64,000 nt of DNA from an uncultured Prevotella sp. (GTDB lineage: Bacteria > Bacteroidota > Bacteroidia > Bacteroidales > Bacteroidaceae), in the NCBI GenBank assembly GCA_900315835.1, contig ONAR01000004.1, positions 18,434-82,433 on the forward strand, in the 5' to 3' direction. The notes beneath the pieces were generated by a model. That model searched no databases and was not told the origin of the DNA. It saw nothing but the letters and a program-made list of their open reading frames with translations. This document shows positions 60,698 through 64,000 of the stretch, piece after piece. The first letter of the stretch is position 1, and each line of letters opens with the position of its first letter. The translations under genes were made by a program, and so were the position numbers.

Positions 60698-62188
60698 ATG
60701 GAGCAGAATTTTTTGATTTACAATACGCTTTCGCGCAAGAAGGAACTATTCAAGCCGCTTCACGCGCCCCATGTGGGCATGTATGTCTGCGGCCCTACCG
60801 TCTACGGCGACCCGCATCTGGGCCATGCCCGGCCGGCCATCACGTTCGACGTGCTTTTCCGATATTTGAAACATTTAGGCTACAAGGTGCGCTATGTGCG
60901 CAACATCACCGACGTGGGCCATCTGGAGCATGACGCTGATGAGGGCGACGACAAAATAGAGAAAAAGGCGCGCCTCGAACAGCTTGAGCCGATGGAGATA
61001 GCGCAATACTACACCAACCGCTACCACAAGGCCATGGAGCTGCTCAACGTGCTGCCGCCATCGATTGAGCCGCATGCCACGGGCCACATCATCGAGCAGG
61101 AGCAGCTGGTGAAGCAGATTCTCGACAACGGCTACGCCTACGTGAGCAACGGGTCGGTGTATTTCGACATTCAGAAATACAACAAAGACCATAAATACGG
61201 CATTCTGTCGGGCCGCAACCTCACCGACATCATCAACAACTCGCGCGAGCTGGCCGGGGTGGGCGAGAAGCACTGCCAGGCCGACTTCGCGTTGTGGAAG
61301 AAAGCCTCGCCCGAGCACATCATGCGCTGGCCGAGTCCGTGGAGCGACGGCTTCCCCGGCTGGCACTGCGAGTGCACCGCCATGGGCCGCAAATATCTCG
61401 GCAACCACTTCGACATCCACGGTGGCGGCATGGACCTCATCTTCCCGCACCACGAGTGTGAGATTGCGCAGGCGGTGGCCTCGCAGGGCGACCAGATGGT
61501 GCACTACTGGATGCACAACAACATGATTACCATCAACGGCCAGAAGATGGGTAAGTCGCTCGGCAACTTCATCACCCTGGAGCAGTTCTTCACGGGCAAC
61601 CATCCTTCGCTCGACCAGGCTTACTCGCCGATGACCATCCGCTTCTTTATTCTCTCGGCCCACTACCGCGGCACCGTCGACTTCTCTAACGATGCCCTGA
61701 AGGCCGCACAGAAAGGCTATGAGCGCTTGATGGACGGCATTGCCAGCCTCGACCGTGTGCAGCCTTCGAAAGGCTCGCAGCCCGATACGGCGAAGTTCGT
61801 CAAGGAACTGCGTCAGCGCTGCTACGACGCCATGAACGACGACCTGCAGACGCCGCTCGTCATCAGCGCCCTGTTTGAGGCTTGCCATCTCGTCAACATG
61901 CTCGTCGACCATAAGACGAAAATTTCAGCCGACGACCTGAAGGAGTTGGGCGACACCATGCGCCTGTTCACCTTCGACCTGCTCGGCCTCGAGAGCAACC
62001 GCGGCGCCGGATCGCCTGAGCGCGAGAAAGCCTACGGCAAGATTGTCGACATGGTGCTCGCCATGCGGCAGCGCGCCAAGGAGGCTAAGGACTGGGCCAC
62101 CAGCGACGAGATACGCAATACGCTGGAGCAGGCCGGCTTCATCGTGCAGGACACGAAGGACGGCGTGACTTGGAAACTCAATAAGTAA
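60698..62188 (+). CDS. cysS: Cysteinyl-tRNA synthetase
   Basis: Charges tRNA-Cys. From the ATG at 60698 the protein has 496 residues, the normal size; an in-frame Met at 60668 gives 10 extra residues. The HIGH-type motif is [14 protein letters not shown] with the zinc ligand Cys31 directly before it, the other zinc ligands are in GWHCECTAM and [10 protein letters not shown], and the KMSKS-type motif is KMGKSLGNF (Lys283-Ser287, a Gly substitution in second-residue position is common in CysRS). C-terminal DALR-like helical domain and a wedge ending in [13 protein letters not shown]. It shares a promoter-free 4-base junction with the hydrolase gene downstream. Confidence 0.96.
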   Translation: MEQNFLIYNTLSRKKELFKPLHAPHVGMYVCGPTVYGDPHLGHARPAITFDVLFRYLKHLGYKVRYVRNITDVGHLEHDADEGDDKIEKKARLEQLEPMEIAQYYTNRYHKAMELLNVLPPSIEPHATGHIIEQEQLVKQILDNGYAYVSNGSVYFDIQKYNKDHKYGILSGRNLTDIINNSRELAGVGEKHCQADFALWKKASPEHIMRWPSPWSDGFPGWHCECTAMGRKYLGNHFDIHGGGMDLIFPHHECEIAQAVASQGDQMVHYWMHNNMITINGQKMGKSLGNFITLEQFFTGNHPSLDQAYSPMTIRFFILSAHYRGTVDFSNDALKAAQKGYERLMDGIASLDRVQPSKGSQPDTAKFVKELRQRCYDAMNDDLQTPLVISALFEACHLVNMLVDHKTKISADDLKELGDTMRLFTFDLLGLESNRGAGSPEREKAYGKIVDMVLAMRQRAKEAKDWATSDEIRNTLEQAGFIVQDTKDGVTWKLNK

Positions 62189-62192
62189 GGCC

Positions 62193-63158
62193 ATGAACAA
62201 GACGCGCAACACATTGGGTTGCCTTGGCGTGATCATTGGCTTCGTGCTGGTGCTGGTTCTCGGCGCCAGCGTCTACCTGCTCAGCTACGCCCTCCGGCCT
62301 GAGGTGAACAAGGGCCGCGACTACGCCGGACAGCTGAAGGCCATGAAGACCGGCTACCCGTGGATTGCATCGTGGGTGGACTCGGTGACGCAGACGAAGG
62401 GCGTCATGCGCGACACCACCGTCACGTCGCCTGACGGCGACCGTCATCACGGCGTAGTGATTGCCGCACCCGTGAAGACCGCGCGCACGGCAGTGCTGGT
62501 GCATGGCTACACCGACTGCGCAATGAGCATGCTCCACATCGGTTATATCTACAACAAGGTGTTGGGCATGAACCTCGTCATCCCCGACCTGCACGCCAGT
62601 GGCAAGAGCGAAGGCAAGGCCATCCAGATGGGGTGGCCCGACCGCCTCGATGTGTTGCAGTGGATTGGTATCGCCGACTCGCTGTTTGCCGACTCCACCG
62701 GTCATGCGCGCATCGTGGTGCATGGCATCTCAATGGGTGCCGCCACGACGATGGATGTGTCGGGTGAGCAGACGCCGGCTTCGGTGAAATGCTTTGTCGA
62801 GGACTGCGGCTATACGTCGGTGTGGGATGAGTTCAACTATGAGATTGGTGAGCAGTTCGGCTTGCCCGCTTTCCCTCTGCTTTATACGGCTTCGGGTGTG
62901 TGCAAACTGAAGTATGGCTGGTCGTTTGGCGAGTCGTCACCGCTCAAGCAGGTGGCCAAATGCCATAAGCCCATGCTCTTTATCCACGGCGGCAACGACG
63001 ACTATGTGCCGACGCGCATGGTCTTCCCACTCTACGCCGCCAAACCCGCGCCCAAGCAGCTTGTCGTCTTCCGTCATTCGGCTCACGCCCGCAGCTACCG
63101 CGACCACCACGACGACTACACCCGCGTGGTGAGAAAGTTTGTAGAGCGCTACCTGTAG
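62193..63158 (+). CDS. Exported or membrane-anchored alpha/beta hydrolase
   Basis: 321-residue hydrolase of the alpha/beta fold. One N-terminal hydrophobic helix (CLGVIIGFVLVLVLGASVYLL) anchors or exports it. The catalytic triad can be placed: nucleophile Ser180 in VVHGISMGAAT, Asp269 or Asp270 in IHGGNDDYVP and His295 or His298 in FRHSAHARSY. It matches the 'lysophospholipase-like' or uncharacterised hydrolase group common in Bacteroidetes; substrate unknown. Starts four bases after cysS and may be co-transcribed. Confidence 0.88.
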   Translation: MNKTRNTLGCLGVIIGFVLVLVLGASVYLLSYALRPEVNKGRDYAGQLKAMKTGYPWIASWVDSVTQTKGVMRDTTVTSPDGDRHHGVVIAAPVKTARTAVLVHGYTDCAMSMLHIGYIYNKVLGMNLVIPDLHASGKSEGKAIQMGWPDRLDVLQWIGIADSLFADSTGHARIVVHGISMGAATTMDVSGEQTPASVKCFVEDCGYTSVWDEFNYEIGEQFGLPAFPLLYTASGVCKLKYGWSFGESSPLKQVAKCHKPMLFIHGGNDDYVPTRMVFPLYAAKPAPKQLVVFRHSAHARSYRDHHDDYTRVVRKFVERYL

Positions 63159-63205
63159 GCCTCATTCTCCCCTGCGCAAAAGATAGCTTGTGCAACACTT
63201 TGCGT

Positions 63206-63253
63206 AAACGCCTCGACTTTTGCATAATGGTTTCTGCAATGGCCGAGGCGTTT
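63206..63253. terminator. Hairpin downstream of the hydrolase
   Basis: AAACGCCTCG pairs exactly with CGAGGCGTTT across a 28-base loop that carries its own TTGCA/TGCAA stem. It starts 48 bases past the hydrolase stop. The T-run after it is only TTT, so a REP-like palindrome cannot be excluded. Confidence 0.5.
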
Positions 63254-63436
63254 GTCGATGGTGGTAACAGCATCTATCCTTTGTAACTTGTTGACATTCA
63301 TTACCCAGCATTATATATCGTTCAGCCGGTTTCTGCCGTGCTGAGGCTGCTCTATAGTGATGGTAGCGTGTAATCGATTGCGCGCTAATATGATACAGAA
63401 ATCGATAAAAAGTGAATAACGTGTGGGGGAAATGCC

Positions 63437-63444
63437 TAACTTTG
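63437..63444 (+). promoter_or_regulatory. Promoter -7 element of the structured RNA or leader
   Basis: TAACTTTGC, identical to the cysS and metK promoters; predicted start near 63451. Confidence 0.55.
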
Positions 63445-63450
63445 CATCGT

Positions 63451-63680
63451 GATAATACAAAAGCAGCTGACGGCTGCCTGAAAAGCTTGGAATACATGTG
63501 AATGTATCGCTAAGAAAGTATTAGAGGATTTAAGTAGTAAATTATTCATATAGGTTTTTAGTTTTAGGTTTAAGATTTGTTTTTTAAGGACTGATAGGTA
63601 GTAGTTCTAAGGTTACTAAAAGAATGTTTCAGGTAACGTCAACCCCCAATTCTCGTGAGAGACTTGGGGGTTGCGCGTTG
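63451..63680 (+). ncRNA. Candidate structured RNA or mRNA leader
   Basis: No open frame starts after the promoter at 63437. The transcript would contain a GCAGC-TGACG-GCTGC hairpin, then ATACAT-GTGA-ATGTAT, an AT-rich stretch of phased TTTAG/TTTAAG motifs, then GTTAC/GTAAC around a 16-base loop, and last CAACCCCCAA paired with TTGGGGGTTG (63641-63674). The arrangement suggests a free RNA ended by the last hairpin, or a leader whose gene was cut off by the IS66 element inserted ~30 bases later. I do not recognise an Rfam family with certainty. From 63159 to this point the 619-base gap holds only the hydrolase hairpin. Confidence 0.4.
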
Positions 63681-63742
63681 CGACCAAACTTCAAGATTCT
63701 TCTTGCAGCGTAAGCGCATCGGCATTCACGTATTGCCACAAA

Positions 63743-63776
63743 AAAACTGAGCAAGAGAGGAGGCTTGCTCAGTTTT
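63743..63776. terminator. Terminator of the IS66 transposase
   Basis: Perfect 13-bp stem (AAAACTGAGCAAG / CTTGCTCAGTTTT) with an 8-base loop, A-run on one side and T-run on the other, so it can end transcription in both directions. It lies two bases from the transposase stop. Confidence 0.8.
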
Positions 63777-63777
63777 G

Positions 63778-64000
63778 TTAGTCTTTTGTGGATGGTTGCC
63801 AACGGTCAGGTAATAGATTCCTGTAATTCTCCAGTGGTACGTTGGGTTGCCATTGGGCAGTCCTGTCAAGGATGTCAGTGAGGTAGTCGAAGAAGTTGAG
63901 GTGGTTCATCTTGGCAGACAATGCGAGCGTATAGAGCACAGCTGCCCTTTCGGCTCCCTTATGAGAACCGAAGAAGAGTGAGCTCCTTCTGGACATGGAG
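63778..64000 (-). CDS. IS66-family transposase (C-terminal part)
   Basis: At least 72 residues; the gene continues past the right edge. SLFFGSHKGAERAAVLYTLA, NFFDYLTDILDRTAQWQPN and YRNLLPDRWQP match the C-terminus of IS66-type transposases (TnpC), including the final LPDRW block. Transcription runs leftwards to the terminator at 63743-63776. The N-terminal and catalytic DDE regions are outside the window. Confidence 0.85.
   Translation of the reverse strand, partial: SMSRRSSLFFGSHKGAERAAVLYTLALSAKMNHLNFFDYLTDILDRTAQWQPNVPLENYRNLLPDRWQPSTKD

Larger units (their letters stand above)
63710..64000. mobile_element. End of an IS66-family insertion element (partial)
   Basis: GTAAGCGCATCGGCATTCACG at 63710 has the GTAAGCG terminus of IS66-family inverted repeats, reading inward to the transposase. 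The transposase tail is 68 bases inside. CTTGCAGC (63702-63709) would be the candidate 8-bp target duplication on this side. The other end is outside the window. Confidence 0.65.

Noticed and set aside
63162-63497. Possible 111-residue minus-strand protein
   Set aside because: Covers the hydrolase terminator hairpin and the promoter of the RNA; composition Arg/Tyr/His/Cys-rich with no motif.

Overview
This 64-kb window is chromosomal DNA of a Bacteroidales bacterium, most likely a relatively GC-rich member of the Prevotellaceae. The signs are a SusC/SusD polysaccharide-utilisation locus with FecR and ECF sigma factor, hemD next to a DUF4271 gene, L-rhamnose mutarotase, type IX-secretion-like C-termini, and repeated use of the Bacteroidetes promoter core TAnnTTTG upstream of genes instead of -10/-35 boxes. 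Genus and species cannot be fixed from the sequence. No rRNA, tRNA, CRISPR array or prophage was recognised.

Layout. 0-5.6 kb: partial endonuclease I gene, then a minus-strand housekeeping operon (metK, DUF4271, hemD, rnpA, yidD, tyrS). Its ~140-nt leader carries a fold that matches the SAM-II riboswitch plan. 5.7-16.8 kb, all minus: M16 peptidase; trpS with a Wzx-like flippase and a GT2 glycosyltransferase; a GH3-like adenylating enzyme with an Ig-like lipoprotein and a DUF3108 protein. 16.9-21.8 kb: divergent GH20 hexosaminidase/rhamnose mutarotase and GH92 mannosidase. 22-27 kb: a HepT/MntA toxin-antitoxin pair, a large secreted metzincin protease, and a REP-associated (RAYT) HUH transposase that appears fused to a DprA-like domain.

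27.3-31.3 kb is an AT-richer restriction-modification island: XRE controller, C5-cytosine methyltransferase with a large internal insertion, MvaI/BcnI-type endonuclease, and a Vsr mismatch endonuclease broken by one in-frame TGA. It abuts two gene remnants (M16 C-terminal half; PD-(D/E)XK ATPase C-terminal half). 33.1-41.4 kb, minus: two paralogous ~1000-residue BNR-propeller secreted proteins followed by a haem/haemoglobin-type TonB receptor. This module lies between the truncated (32.3 kb) and full-length (41.8 kb) copies of the PD-(D/E)XK ATPase gene, which form long direct repeats.

43.7-60.5 kb is a polysaccharide-utilisation locus: FecR, STN-bearing SusC, SusD-like lipoprotein, GH18-like hydrolase, two DUF1735 surface lipoproteins (one with LamG, one with a discoidin domain), GH29 fucosidase, two proteins sharing an unrecognised beta-rich module (one fused to a CotH-like domain), a sialidase-like propeller protein, and, convergent at the far end, an ECF sigma factor. 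With GH18, GH29 and the nearby GH20 and GH92, the likely target is host-type N-glycan or other fucosylated/mannosylated glycan. 60.6-63.2 kb: cysS and an alpha/beta hydrolase. 63.4-64 kb: a promoter followed by a candidate structured RNA or leader, interrupted by the end of an IS66-family element whose transposase runs off the window.

Intergenic regions are rich in short repeats: a dispersed AAGTCCGG/GTACTTC family at gene 3' ends, TTCAACA heptads, a 9-bp tandem array, and nested palindromes at 22.0, 41.7 and 55.2 kb.
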